Shown: piece by piece, positions 18,101 through 27,309 of the stretch
How the letters are laid out: each line of letters opens with the position of its first letter
Position numbering within the stretch: position 1 is the first letter of the stretch
Assembly: GCA_012032555.1 (NCBI GenBank)
Contig: JAAUSR010000033.1
Coordinates: forward strand, 1 to 51,672
Source of the DNA: Thioploca sp.
GTDB taxonomy: Bacteria > Pseudomonadota > Gammaproteobacteria > Beggiatoales > Beggiatoaceae
Direction of reading: 5' to 3'
DNA: 51,672 nt
Notes under the pieces: model-generated
Told to the model about the DNA's origin: nothing
Database searches by the model: none
The model's input: the letters and a program-made list of their open reading frames with translations, nothing else
Position numbers and translations under genes: made by a program

Positions 18101-20452
18101 ATGTTAGAACGTTTTCAGGCGAAAGAAATGACAGCAAAAGTGTTAATGTTAGTTAATGCTGGTGCACGTCATTGGAAAGAACCAGCGAGGCAGACTTTAC
18201 CTTCCTTATTAACAGCTATCCAAATGGGGCTAGAAAATGGTGATGTTGAATATGCTTGTTATGCCGCGATGTTTTATGGCATTTATAGTTTCTTAACCGG
18301 TTGTGATTTAGATACGGTTAATCAACGATATCGGCACTATGTCGAAATAATGGAAAAGTTCAATCAGAATTTTCAATTTCACTACACTCAATTATGGCAA
18401 CAAGTTGCCCTAAATTTACAAGGTGCAGTTGAGCAACCTTCTCGATTAAGTGGTGACTGTTTCGATGAAGATACTTTATTACCCCTGTTTTTGAAACAAA
18501 ATAATTTTTCTGCTTTATTTGCGGCTTACTTTGCTAAGGCGTTCTTGTGTTATTTATTTAAAGATTTTCGACAAGCGCTAACTCATGCTAAGTTAGCAGA
18601 AAGATATATTATTGAAAATAATACTTTTCTGTATTATACCGGGCATAATTTCTATTATTCACTGATCTTATTAGCTAATTGCACCGAAGCCCACGCCAAT
18701 AAACGAACAACTTATCTTGAACAAGTTCATAAAAACCAAGTTAATATGCGTAATTGGGCCCGACATTCTCCCAGTAATTATCAACACAAATACGACTTAG
18801 TTAATGCCGAACAAGCTCGGGTGTTAGGAGATATTCCACATGCGATGGTGAATTACGAACAAGCGATTCAAGGGGCAAAAGCCCAAGGTTATATCCAGGA
18901 AGAAGCTTTAGCCAATGAATTAGCCGCCCAATTCTACGCTAAGCTTAACATTGACAAAGTGGCTCAAACTTATTTAATCGAAGCCCATTATGCCTATTTA
19001 ACTTGGGGAGCCTCCGCTAAGGTGAAATCGTTAGAAATGGCTTATCCATTTTTGCTTCATCGCTATATCCATACTGAAACGGTTACCCCGGTTACTCAAG
19101 TGCCAACGACAGTGACAACTCCCCCCATCCCGTTACGAAGCAATAATAGCTTAGATTTAATGACTGTTATGAAAGCTTCGCAAGCTATCTCCAGCGAGAT
19201 TGTCTTAGAACAACTGATTGAAAAACTTCTACATATTGTAGTAGAAAATGCGGGGGCACAAAAAGGGTTACTTATTTTGGAGAAACAGGGACAACTCTTT
19301 ATTGAAGCACAAGTTCAAATTGAAGAACAACTTATCACTCAAGACACCACTGAAGCCGTTATTTTGCAGTCAATTGCTTTAGAGAGTTTACATGATGATG
19401 ATTCCAATAATACTTTATTACCAGTGGCCATGATTAACTATGTGGTTCGTACTAAAGCAGATATTGTGCTCAATGAGGCTATGTATAATGGTATTTTTGC
19501 GAATAACCCTTATATCACACGTTGTCAAATCAAGTCAGTATTATGTACCCCCTTGATTAACAAAAATCTTTTAAAAGGGGTACTGTATTTAGAAAACAAT
19601 TTAATTACTAACGCTTTTACTACAGAACATTTAAATATATTAAGATTGCTATCAGCCCAAATTGCGATTTCTATTGAAAATGCTTTATTTTATTCAAAGA
19701 TAGAACAAGCGAGAGCCGCTGCTGAATCGGCTAATCGGGCTAAGAGTACTTTTTTAATGAATATGAGTCATGAGTTGCGTACCCCTTTAAATGCGATTTT
19801 GGGTTATTCCGATATTATTCGTGAAGATGCTCAAGATATGGGCTATGAAGAAATTCTGCCTGATTTAGACAAAATTCAAACTGCCGGTAAACAATTATTA
19901 GAAATAATTAGTAATGTGCTTGATATTTCTAAGATAGAAGCGGATAAAATGGGATTAAACTTAGAATCATTTGAAGTCAAACCCGTTATCCAGGATGTTG
20001 TCACGTTAATACAACCTACCCTAGGTAATAATACTTTACATGTCAATTGTACTGATCTCATTGGTTCAATGTATGCGGATCGAACTAAAGTACAACAGAT
20101 TTTACTCAATTTACTCAGCAATGCTATCAAATTTACTCACCAGGGTACGATTACACTAATGGTTAGCCGCCATTACCCTATTCCTTTACCCGGACAAGAG
20201 AATTGTGATTGGATTCATTTTGAAATGGCCGATACCGGAATTGGGATGGATCCCCAACAAATTAAATATATTTTTGAAGCATTTCATCAAGTGGACAACT
20301 CAACCACACGTCAATATGGTGGGACTGGTTTAGGATTAACTATTAGTAATCATTTTTGTCGGATGATGGGTGGTAAAATTACTGTCACGAGTGAAGTGGG
20401 TCAAGGTTCTGTATTTACCGTGCAATTACCTGCCGAAATAACCAGTCAATAA
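15150..20452 (+). CDS. Giant hybrid Ser/Thr kinase - ATPase - GAF - histidine kinase (one frame break)
   Basis: Two frames (15150-16391; continuation to 20452) join to about 1767 residues when one A is added at 16375-16376; the joined text then reads LLIQMVPELEMVI, as in this family. Domains in order: Ser/Thr kinase (residues 1-270: Lys36, HKDIKPAN at 126-133, DFS at 147-149 in place of DFG, GTLAYMSPEQTG at 170-181); AAA-type ATPase with Walker A GEVGMGKS (329-336) and Walker B LILFLDDLQWAD; a long helical TPR-like region; GAF (about 1340-1515); HisKA with H-box SHELRTPLNA (about 1540); HATPase with DTGIGMD and GGTGLGLTIS. No receiver domain and no membrane segment are seen, so it is probably a cytosolic sensor. 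Such proteins abound in cyanobacteria, Beggiatoa and myxobacteria. The partner regulator is unknown. Confidence 0.9.
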
Positions 20453-20533
20453 TTAAAATATGAATGAGCAACGTTTCGCTTTTATTCACTCAACTTGGCT
20501 GATCTCTTGAACTTTAAGATAATTTCTATCTTG

Positions 20534-20553
20534 GATAACAATAAACTGTTATC
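20534..20553. promoter_or_regulatory. Palindrome GATAACA-N6-TGTTATC upstream of the DUF2165 gene
   Basis: GATAACA (20534-20540) and TGTTATC (20547-20553) are perfect inverted repeats spaced by six bases, 38 bases before the DUF2165 start. The same 20-bp architecture recurs at 26301-26320 upstream of aat. It could be an operator for a dimeric regulator or a short hairpin after the hybrid kinase gene. Confidence 0.35.
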
Positions 20554-20591
20554 AATTGGTCTATCAAACTTGATAAGAGAATTAACATAAA

Positions 20592-21089
20592 ATGTATATT
20601 CGTTTCAGCAAAATAATTTTATTAATGTCGGTGGCTTTATTTGCAACTTTGATTGTTTTTAATAATGTAACTGATTACAACTCAAATTATCAATTTGTAA
20701 AGCATGTTTTAAGTATGGACACTACTTTTCCCAATAATGCGGGAATGTGGCGAGCTATTCATGCCCCGTTTCTTCATCATGCCGGATATATTATTATTAT
20801 TTCAATCGAGGCTATAACCGCAATTTTGTGTTGGTGGAGCACGTTTCAACTCTGGCAAGTACGCAAAGCTCCCATCACTGCCTTTAATCAAGCTAAGCGA
20901 ATGGGGATTTTGGGGTTAACCACGGGTATCATTTTGTTTTTCAGTGGATTTATTACCATTGGCGGAGAATGGTTTCTTATGTGGCAATCGCCAGTTTGGA
21001 ATGGTCAGCAAGGCGCTTTCCGCTTCGTAACAATTATGGGAATATTTTTGGTGTACTTGGTAATACCCGAACGCGAAGATAATCCCTGA
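20592..21089 (+). CDS. DUF2165 small integral membrane protein
   Basis: This 165-residue protein has four predicted membrane helices: IILLMSVALFATLIVFN (about 8-25), AGYIIIISIEAITAILCW (about 64-82), MGILGLTTGIILFFSGF (about 108-125) and FRFVTIMGIFLVYLVI (about 143-158). The spacing, the early Asn/Tyr/Asp-rich loop (NVTDYNSNYQFVKHVLSMDT) and the Gly-Gly-Glu-Trp between helices 3 and 4 match DUF2165, a family of unknown function in Proteobacteria. No ligand or catalytic residue is apparent. It is a single gene following the hybrid kinase in the same direction, 139 bases downstream; co-transcription is possible but not shown. Confidence 0.8.
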   Translation: MYIRFSKIILLMSVALFATLIVFNNVTDYNSNYQFVKHVLSMDTTFPNNAGMWRAIHAPFLHHAGYIIIISIEAITAILCWWSTFQLWQVRKAPITAFNQAKRMGILGLTTGIILFFSGFITIGGEWFLMWQSPVWNGQQGAFRFVTIMGIFLVYLVIPEREDNP

Positions 21090-21128
21090 GATCTATTTTG
21101 AAATAGATTAGACAGCTAATTGAGAAGC

Positions 21129-21224
21129 GTAGGATGGGTAGAGCGCATTAGTTAACGCCAAACCCATCAATTCCAAAGTTGGAGTTCAAGAATGTTGGGT
21201 TTCGCAGCGCTCTACCCAACCTAC
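21129..21224. repeat. Palindromic intergenic repeat (GTAGGATGGGTAGAGCG...CGCTCTACCCAACCTAC)
   Basis: Inverted ends at 21129-21145 and 21208-21224 pair at most positions (GTAGG-TGGGTAGAGCG against CGCTCTACCCA-CCTAC). Inside, AACCCATCAATTCC and GTTGGGTTTCG add more inverted matches. Elements with this GTAGG(G/A)TGGGTAGAGCG end are dispersed in many sulfur-oxidiser and cyanobacterial genomes as non-coding MITE-like repeats. It lies between the convergent DUF2165 and DUF2325 genes, where it could act as a bidirectional terminator. Confidence 0.75.
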
Positions 21225-21336
21225 ATGCCAATGCCATTAATGTGCCCGCTGTGCTAATCTAGCAAAGTATAACCGCTAGATTTCGCCATCCTGATGGCTG
21301 TGTGCTAAAAGAAAGACCAAAAATAAATAAGTTTTT

Positions 21337-21669
21337 TTAATGAATATACTTAGCTTGGCAATTATCACAAGACATTGATTGACCCGCAAACCCACACTTA
21401 TCTAAATTTTTGGCTAAGTCGCCAACACTACGTTTGCAAGCAATAAATGGAATTTGCTGTTCGCGTGCTTGTTTTCTAAAGTTACGCATCACATTGTGAC
21501 CAACAAAGTCGGTAAATAAAATCATTAATTGAGCACCGGAAGTGCTAATAGGATTATTCTTTTGAGCTTTAGGGTGACGTCCCGTAATATGTTTTAAATC
21601 AGAAAATCCACGTTCTTTAAGCAAAGACTCTATATTGCCTAGCCGATCAGCACCAATAATAATAACCAT
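21337..21669 (-). CDS. DUF2325 family protein
   Basis: This 110-residue soluble protein opens MVIIIGADRLGNIESLLKER, has HITGRHPKAQ at about 27-36 and ILFTDFVGHNVMRNFRKQA (about 51-69), and ends in a Cys-containing segment (CGFAGQSMSCDNCQAKY). Family members share the N-terminal Rossmann-like strand and the LFTDFVGH motif; several end, as here, in a few Cys residues that could bind metal. Function is unknown. The start is preceded by TAGGAG, a clear ribosome binding site. Confidence 0.75.
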   Translation of the reverse strand: MVIIIGADRLGNIESLLKERGFSDLKHITGRHPKAQKNNPISTSGAQLMILFTDFVGHNVMRNFRKQAREQQIPFIACKRSVGDLAKNLDKCGFAGQSMSCDNCQAKYIH

Positions 21670-22021
21670 TGATTCTACTCCTAAATACTGAAAAATTCTT
21701 TAACCCTTAAAGTAAGGTTAGTCTTTGAGATATTAAAGAGGGATAGGCAATTTTTATTCCGTTGCTTAAAATCAATGGGATTAAACTTATTTTATGTAAT
21801 AATTACAATATGTTAAAATATAAATTTACTCGTAATTGGTATAAAATACCAAAAGTAATCTAACCAAAACTAAAAACAAAAACCGGTGTTACACTACAAA
21901 TTGTTGTATCGATCTTTCCTCTCGAAGAGAGGTGTTCAACTTATTGAAGCTCATCGGCTTAACACCTCAATGATAGGTTGAGTAAAATAAGTTAAGCGAT
22001 TGTTTTTACTTATAATTTAAT
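21670..22021. other. Intergenic region with overlapping hairpins (21918-21968)
   Basis: Two stems share bases: CCTCTC-GAA-GAGAGG (21918-21932) and GAGGTGTT...AACACCTC (21929-21936 with 21961-21968). They cannot form together. The region is AT-rich, lies downstream of the HD-GYP gene and upstream of the DUF2325 gene (both minus), and could hold the terminator of the former and the leader of the latter. No T-run follows the stems on the minus strand. Nothing else is recognisable. Confidence 0.45.
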
Positions 22022-23674
22022 TTAAGACGTGACTAATGGTTTATAACCGGGTAATTGGGTGACATCAACCTCATCGATTTGTTCGGGATCTAAAAACTTT
22101 TCAGCATACTTCAAATAAATTTTTTCATAAATGAAGATATCAAATAAATCGGGATCAATATGGTTATCTTGTTTCATTCGACCTAAGATAGTGAGTGCTT
22201 GCGAAAGCGGCATTGGCCTTTTGTAGGGCCGATCGCGGGCAGTTAAGGCTTCAAAAATATCGGCTATCCCCATCGCTCTCGCTTGAATTGACATTTGTTC
22301 ACGAATTAACCCTTTCGGATAACCTTTACCATCCATTCGTTCATGATGTCCGCCAGCAAATTCAGGCACGCGTTGAAGATATTTAGGATAAGGTAAAGCT
22401 TCAAGCATATTAATTGTTGCTACAATATGATAATTAATAATTTGTCGTTCTTCTGGTGTTAAAGTACCGCGATTAATTGTCAGGTTGTAAATTTCATCTT
22501 CGGTGAGAAAATCAGTGACTTTACCATTTTTATTGATCCAATGTCGCTTAGCGATTTGTCGCACCCGTTCTTTATCTGCTTCTACCATGAATTCACTTCC
22601 CATATTGCATTTTTGGATAAATTGACATTCTTCTGCCAAAGTGGCAATTTGCTGGGCAAGTTGGGTTTCTAATGTTTCGATATCAACGGGTTCACCACGA
22701 GCTTGTGCGGCTAATTGTTCACGTAATAGCGTAATTTCAGCATCGCGTTTAAGAACTTCAAAGCGAGTACTAATCAAGTGAACCCGATCAAAAATCGTTT
22801 CTAATTTCGTTGATTTATCAACCACATATTCTGGTGTCGTAATTTTGCCACAATCATGTAACCAACCCGCAACTCTTAATTCATAACGATCCTCTTCAGT
22901 CATGGTAAAATCTTTAAGTGGACCAACGGTTACCTTCGCTGCTGCATCAGCGAGCATCATCGTGAGTTCCGGTACCCGCCGACAATGTCCGCCAGTGTAA
23001 GGTGATTTATCGTCAATTGCGGTGGCAATCAATTCAATAAAAGATTCAAATAATTTGCGTTGATCTTCCAGAAGACGTTGATTGACTAAAGCAACCGCCG
23101 CTTGTGAAGCCAATGATTCGACTAATTCTTGTTCAGCGGGACCAAAGGTGGTAATTTCTCGGGTAAGTGGATCAAGGGCATTGATTAATTGTAATACCCC
23201 AATGACTTCACCCTCATTATTTTTCATGGGTACCGTGAGAAAAGATTTTGAGCGATAACCAGTTCTTTTATCAAAAGCTTGGGTACCAGAGAATTCAAAT
23301 TCCCGACTGGTATAAGCATCCGGTATATTGATAGTTTCACCGCGAATAGCTGTACATACGGCGACTTTATCTAAGTTGGGTTTGCCATTTTCATCGTACA
23401 GGGGTAAGGATGGCAAAGCAATGGGAATACCACTCGTTCCCCCAGAATGGATATTAAGCGTATCAGTTAGCATGATTTCAAATCTAAGCTGATTGTCTTC
23501 AGTGCGAGTATAGAGTGTTCCACCATCTGCTAAAGCAATTCGTTTGGCTTCTTCTAGTATCATTTCAAGTAATCGCGTTCCATTTCGCTCAGCAGAGAGC
23601 GCAACCCCAATTTTATTTAAAGCTTTTAAACGTGCTAGTAAATCTAGTACTTCATGTTCAGTTTCTTTGACCAT
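22022..23674 (-). CDS. GAF - HD-GYP cyclic-di-GMP phosphodiesterase
   Basis: This 550-residue protein has an N-terminal GAF sensor (residues about 15-200: ADGGTLYTRTEDNQLRFEIM, then SFLTVPMKNNEGEVIGVLQL) and a C-terminal HD-GYP domain. The HD pair is at LHDCGKITTPE (His273, Asp274), and the HHE...GYP signature reads HHERMDGKGYPKGL. HD-GYP enzymes cleave cyclic-di-GMP, usually to GMP, with a bi- or tri-iron centre. An insertion of about 80 residues between the two motifs (ERVRQIAKRHWINKNGKVTD region) is long compared with minimal HD-GYP domains but recurs in GAF-linked members. No membrane segment is present. All expected metal ligands appear to be kept. Confidence 0.9.
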   Translation of the reverse strand: MVKETEHEVLDLLARLKALNKIGVALSAERNGTRLLEMILEEAKRIALADGGTLYTRTEDNQLRFEIMLTDTLNIHSGGTSGIPIALPSLPLYDENGKPNLDKVAVCTAIRGETINIPDAYTSREFEFSGTQAFDKRTGYRSKSFLTVPMKNNEGEVIGVLQLINALDPLTREITTFGPAEQELVESLASQAAVALVNQRLLEDQRKLFESFIELIATAIDDKSPYTGGHCRRVPELTMMLADAAAKVTVGPLKDFTMTEEDRYELRVAGWLHDCGKITTPEYVVDKSTKLETIFDRVHLISTRFEVLKRDAEITLLREQLAAQARGEPVDIETLETQLAQQIATLAEECQFIQKCNMGSEFMVEADKERVRQIAKRHWINKNGKVTDFLTEDEIYNLTINRGTLTPEERQIINYHIVATINMLEALPYPKYLQRVPEFAGGHHERMDGKGYPKGLIREQMSIQARAMGIADIFEALTARDRPYKRPMPLSQALTILGRMKQDNHIDPDLFDIFIYEKIYLKYAEKFLDPEQIDEVDVTQLPGYKPLVTS

Positions 23675-23730
23675 CGTGCCTTACCTAGCAAACCTGGATT
23701 AATCTCTTCATTTATGGGGTAACACCAGAT

Positions 23731-24582
23731 TTAAGAATGATGTTGTGCTGCTTGTAAAGTATTCTCTAATAAACTCGCTACGGTCATGGGACCAACTCCA
23801 CCTGGGACCGGCGTAATCCAACTCGCTTGTTGAGACGCACTGGCAAAATCCACATCACCAACTAACTGGCCATTCTCTAAGCGATTCATGCCCACATCAA
23901 CGACAATGGCACCCGGTTTAATCCAATCTCCCTGAATTAAATGCGGTTTGCCAACGGCAGCCACGATAATATCGGCTTGGCGCACTTTATCAGCCAAGTG
24001 ACGGGTGTGGCTATGACAGATAGTAATCGTACAACGTGCAGCTAATAATTCTAGTGCCATAGGGCGACCTACAATGTGAGATTGTCCAATGATAACAGCA
24101 TCTAACCCTTCCAAATTCACCTGCGTATGAGCCAGTAATGTCATGATGCCTTTAGGCGTACAAGAACGCAATAGCGGCATTCGTAACGCTAAACGTCCCA
24201 CATTATAAGGATGAAAACCATCTACATCTTTATGGGGAACAATTTGTTCAATAGCTAATTCGCTGTCAATATGGGATGGCAATGGCAATTGTACTAAAAT
24301 ACCATCAATTTCATTATCTTCATTGAGTTGATTCAGCAAATCCAACAGTTCTTTTGGCGAAACTGCTGTTGATAATGACCATATTTTTGAAAAAATACCC
24401 ACTTCATGACAAGCATTTTGTTTTTGACGCACATAAATTTGTGAGGCGGGATGGTCACCCACCAGGATGACAGCTAATCCTGGTGGACGTAATCCTTGCT
24501 CAACACGAATTTGTATCTGTTGTTGAATATGTTGACGTAATTGTGCCGCAATGGCTTTGCCATCCAATCGTTTCGCAGTCAT
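23731..24582 (-). CDS. folD: Bifunctional methylene-tetrahydrofolate dehydrogenase/cyclohydrolase
   Basis: FolD converts 5,10-methylene-THF to 10-formyl-THF in the cytosol, supplying purine and initiator-tRNA synthesis. The 283-residue protein shows [10 protein letters not shown] with the catalytic lysine, [21 protein letters not shown], the NADP-binding [16 protein letters not shown], and [14 protein letters not shown] chose the second in-frame ATG (24580-24582) instead of the first (24595-24597): AAGGAA lies eight bases before it, and this start places the catalytic lysine at position 54, as in E. coli FolD. The gene stands between HD-GYP and bpt, all on the minus strand. Confidence 0.95.
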   Translation of the reverse strand: MTAKRLDGKAIAAQLRQHIQQQIQIRVEQGLRPPGLAVILVGDHPASQIYVRQKQNACHEVGIFSKIWSLSTAVSPKELLDLLNQLNEDNEIDGILVQLPLPSHIDSELAIEQIVPHKDVDGFHPYNVGRLALRMPLLRSCTPKGIMTLLAHTQVNLEGLDAVIIGQSHIVGRPMALELLAARCTITICHSHTRHLADKVRQADIIVAAVGKPHLIQGDWIKPGAIVVDVGMNRLENGQLVGDVDFASASQQASWITPVPGGVGPMTVASLLENTLQAAQHHS

Positions 24583-24722
24583 ACTGAGTTCCTTCATTGA
24601 ATTAATAACGTCATTGGCGCAATATCATTTATGAAATAAGTTTCGATTGGAGCAATGGGTAATCGGGATCATTATTAGACTGTTATTATCGTTAAATCAA
24701 GGTAAGTGAGCAATCTTTTATT

Positions 24723-25436
24723 TTACTTCTCCAGAAAGGTTTGCCATCTGCCATTAAAGTAGTACTCTAAGGGCTGATATTCAATTTTATAACACATTTT
24801 TTGACATTCTTTAATCCAATAGCCTAAATATAACCAGTCCAGTTGTAAATGTTTAGTTTGTTCTATTTCCCATAAGATAGCGTAAACACCTAAACTCCGG
24901 TGAGGATAATCGGGGTCAAAAAAGGTATAAACAGCAGATAACCCTTTATCAAATTGATCAACCACCGCTATAGCGAGTAACTGTTGTTGCCAACGAAATT
25001 CGTGAAATACGGTCATTGACCAGCTACTGGTTAAAAACTGCATATAACTTTCCGGCGTGGGTTTATCCATTCCAGCACCGGGATGACGTGCTGCCAGATA
25101 GCGACAGTAGAGATCAAAATGTTCGCCTTTGAATTGCTGGGCTACTGCTGATACCGTTAAATCCTGATTCTTTTTCCAGATACGTCGTTGGCTACGTCGT
25201 GGTTTAAACAATCGTGCTGGTAACCGTACCGGGATACAAGCCTCACAATTTTGGCAATGCGGACGGTATAAATGCTCACCACTGCGTCTAAACCCATGTT
25301 GAGACAAGGTATTGTACAAAGAAGTATCTTTAGGAAAATGAGGATCAATAAAAACCGTCATGGCTTGTAGAGAAGGTAAATAACTACATTGATGAGGTGG
25401 TGTCGCATAGAGATTAAAATGAGTGCTTTGGCTCAT
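24723..25436 (-). CDS. bpt: Aspartate/glutamate leucyltransferase
   Basis: Bpt/Ate-type enzyme of the bacterial N-degron pathway: it adds leucine from Leu-tRNA to proteins with N-terminal Asp or Glu, marking them for ClpS-ClpAP. The N-terminal Cys cluster is present (HQCSYLPS, then YRPHCQNCEACIPVRLP, residues about 60-76), followed by the transferase core (FDPDYPHRSLGVYAILWEI, then YLGYWIKECQKMCYK). An upstream in-frame ATG at 25464-25466 lies inside aat. I prefer the ATG at 25434-25436, which overlaps the aat stop codon as ATGA, giving 237 residues and translational coupling. Some members act as arginyltransferases; the length and Proteobacterial type favour leucine. Confidence 0.92.
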   Translation of the reverse strand: MSQSTHFNLYATPPHQCSYLPSLQAMTVFIDPHFPKDTSLYNTLSQHGFRRSGEHLYRPHCQNCEACIPVRLPARLFKPRRSQRRIWKKNQDLTVSAVAQQFKGEHFDLYCRYLAARHPGAGMDKPTPESYMQFLTSSWSMTVFHEFRWQQQLLAIAVVDQFDKGLSAVYTFFDPDYPHRSLGVYAILWEIEQTKHLQLDWLYLGYWIKECQKMCYKIEYQPLEYYFNGRWQTFLEK

Positions 25437-26149
25437 AAATCTATCTCTTGACTTTCTAATTGCCAAATTCCAGTTTTCCCAGGTTGCTCACTGAGGCGAT
25501 CTAATAAAGTCCGATAGTGTTGACGTGAAATCTCTACCGCACCGAGATTCTGTAAATGTTGAGTGTGTACTTGACAATCAATCAATTCATATCCCCACCA
25601 TTGTAGTTGTCGAACGAGGTAGACCAAGGCTACTTTGGAGGCATCACTCATTTTGCTAAACATGGATTCACCAAAAAAAACTTTACCTAAACTCACTCCA
25701 TATAATCCGCCGACTAATTGTCCTTGATACCAGGTCTCAACTGAATGAGCGAAATGGTAATGGTGTAGTTGGGCATAAGCGATTTTTATATCTTCGGTAA
25801 TCCAAGTGCCCGGTTGGTGACGACGTGGACCGGCACATTCCTGAATGACTTGTGCAAAGCTTTGATCCATTGTCACGGTGAATTTATTTTGGCGAAGCGT
25901 TTTAGCCAAGCTTCTTGATATTTTCAAACATTCTGGAAATAATACGAGTCGCTGACTGGGTGACCACCATAAAATCGGCTGATCTTCGCTGTACCAGGGA
26001 AAAATACCTTGACGATAAGCGACCATAATCCGACGAGGTGTTAAATCTCCACCAATCGCTAATAATCCATCTGGATGTTCTAAAGCATTTTCTAACGGTG
26101 GAAAATCATAAGGACTCGCATGAGCAGGAATCCAATAAGGGCGACGCAT
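25433..26149 (-). CDS. aat: Leucyl/phenylalanyl-tRNA--protein transferase
   Basis: Aat attaches Leu or Phe to proteins with N-terminal Arg or Lys, the second route into the ClpS-ClpAP N-degron pathway. The 238-residue protein has the family hallmarks FPPLENALEHPDGLLAIGGDL (residues about 16-36), YRQGIFPWYSEDQPILWWSP, and the catalytic region HSVETWYQGQLVGGLYGVSLG followed by FFGESMFS. Length is normal. It overlaps bpt by four bases, so both transferases of the pathway are made from one message. A 20-bp palindrome lies 150 bases upstream. Confidence 0.95.
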   Translation of the reverse strand: MRRPYWIPAHASPYDFPPLENALEHPDGLLAIGGDLTPRRIMVAYRQGIFPWYSEDQPILWWSPSQRLVLFPECLKISRSLAKTLRQNKFTVTMDQSFAQVIQECAGPRRHQPGTWITEDIKIAYAQLHHYHFAHSVETWYQGQLVGGLYGVSLGKVFFGESMFSKMSDASKVALVYLVRQLQWWGYELIDCQVHTQHLQNLGAVEISRQHYRTLLDRLSEQPGKTGIWQLESQEIDL

Positions 26150-26567
26150 GGTTAACTTTAACCTTTGAGTTACTTTTTAAACGGAGGATAGTTGTTCAAT
26201 TTTTCTATGCCGCAAATGAGAGACTAGCCGGTGAAACGGTATAATCCATTTGGATGAAAGGAAGATATTTTGGCTACTTAATAATTCTAGTCTAAATTAA
26301 GATAACAAAAAATTGTTATCTCTATAAAAGCTAAAAGTATATAGAGTTTATCCAATGTGCAACCTCGTTAATTGACCTTTTACTAAGAGCGCCGGGGCAT
26401 AAAAATTAATTCATTAATTATCAGATTTTTATATCAGTATTTTACTTTAAATAGAGTCTAAATCAATGTTAATGAAATTTTAATTTCAAACTTGCCCACT
26501 GGCGAGTTTAACCAGAAATAGCTTTTAATTTATAACTCCCCCTTGTTTAAAGGGGGGGGGGAATTCT
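26150..26567. other. Intergenic region between aat and the efp side, with palindrome and G10 run
   Basis: This AT-rich region holds the palindrome GATAACA-N6-TGTTATC at 26301-26320 (extended to a 9-bp stem, AGATAACAA/TTGTTATCT) and a hairpin-like CTCCCCC...GGGGG at 26536-26561 ending in a run of ten G (26552-26561), a common intergenic repeat type. The hairpin lies downstream of efp and its small follower ORF and could terminate them. No gene or RNA is recognised. Confidence 0.45.
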
Positions 26568-26663
26568 TCACTGAATGGCAATGAGGCGTTGCTTAGCTAA
26601 AATAAACTCAAATTCAATCATCTCGTCTGGACTACTGGGTTTCTGAGCAGCGGGTTTATCCAT
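26568..26663 (-). CDS. Possible 31-residue ORF downstream of efp
   Basis: An ATG at 26661-26663, 22 bases after the efp stop codon and in the same direction, opens a 31-residue frame (MDKPAAQKPSSPDEMIEFEF, then ILAKQRLIAIQ) ending at TGA 26568-26570. The composition is protein-like, with a polar N-terminus and an amphipathic helix. I see no convincing ribosome binding site and recognise no family. It may be a real small protein co-transcribed with efp or a remnant. Confidence 0.3.
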   Translation of the reverse strand: MDKPAAQKPSSPDEMIEFEFILAKQRLIAIQ

Positions 26664-26685
26664 CAAAAAATGAATCGGTTAGTTA

Positions 26686-27255
26686 TTATTCTTTAGCACG
26701 AGATAAATATTCACCAGTACGGGTATCCACTTTGATTAAATCACCAATATTAACAAACAAGGGAACGCGCACTGTAGCACCGGTTTCTAAAGTCGCTGGT
26801 TTACTACCACCACCCGAAGTATCTCCACGTACGCCGGGTTCCGTATCGGTAACCGCTAAAATAACAAAATTGGGTGGCGTTACCGCAATAGGGTCATTAT
26901 TCCACAATGTAATGATACATTTTTCCTGACCTTTTAGCCATTTAACCGAATCACCTACCGCCGCGTTGCTAGCGGCATATTGTTCATAAGTATCGGTTAC
27001 CATAAAGTGAAAGAACTCACCATCGTTATAAAGATATTCCATGTTGGTTTCTACCACATCCGCACCTTCTGCGGTATCACCGGATTTAAAAGTTCTTTCA
27101 ATGACGCGTCCGGTTTTGAGATTACGAAATTTAACTCGGTTAAAAGCTTGCCCTTTACCCGGTTTAACAAATTCGTTCTCTATAATCGAACAGGGATCAC
27201 CATCAATCATTAATTTCAAGCCACTCTTAAACTCATTAGTACTAAAAACTGCCAT
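26686..27255 (-). CDS. efp: Elongation factor P
   Basis: EF-P binds between the P and E sites and rescues ribosomes stalled at polyproline stretches. The 189-residue protein has three beta-barrel domains as expected, with the loop [10 protein letters not shown] carrying Lys34, the residue that EpmA/EpmB modify with beta-lysine. The C-terminus ([19 protein letters not shown]) matches the family signature. Divergent epmB, 54 bases away, supports lysine modification here. The ATG is preceded by AAGGAG. The gene for the ligase EpmA is not in the window. Confidence 0.96.
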   Translation of the reverse strand: MAVFSTNEFKSGLKLMIDGDPCSIIENEFVKPGKGQAFNRVKFRNLKTGRVIERTFKSGDTAEGADVVETNMEYLYNDGEFFHFMVTDTYEQYAASNAAVGDSVKWLKGQEKCIITLWNNDPIAVTPPNFVILAVTDTEPGVRGDTSGGGSKPATLETGATVRVPLFVNIGDLIKVDTRTGEYLSRAKE

Positions 27256-27309
27256 AATAACTCCTTAACAATAGAAATGGTAACAGATACGCTGTTAGAA
27301 AAATAAGCT

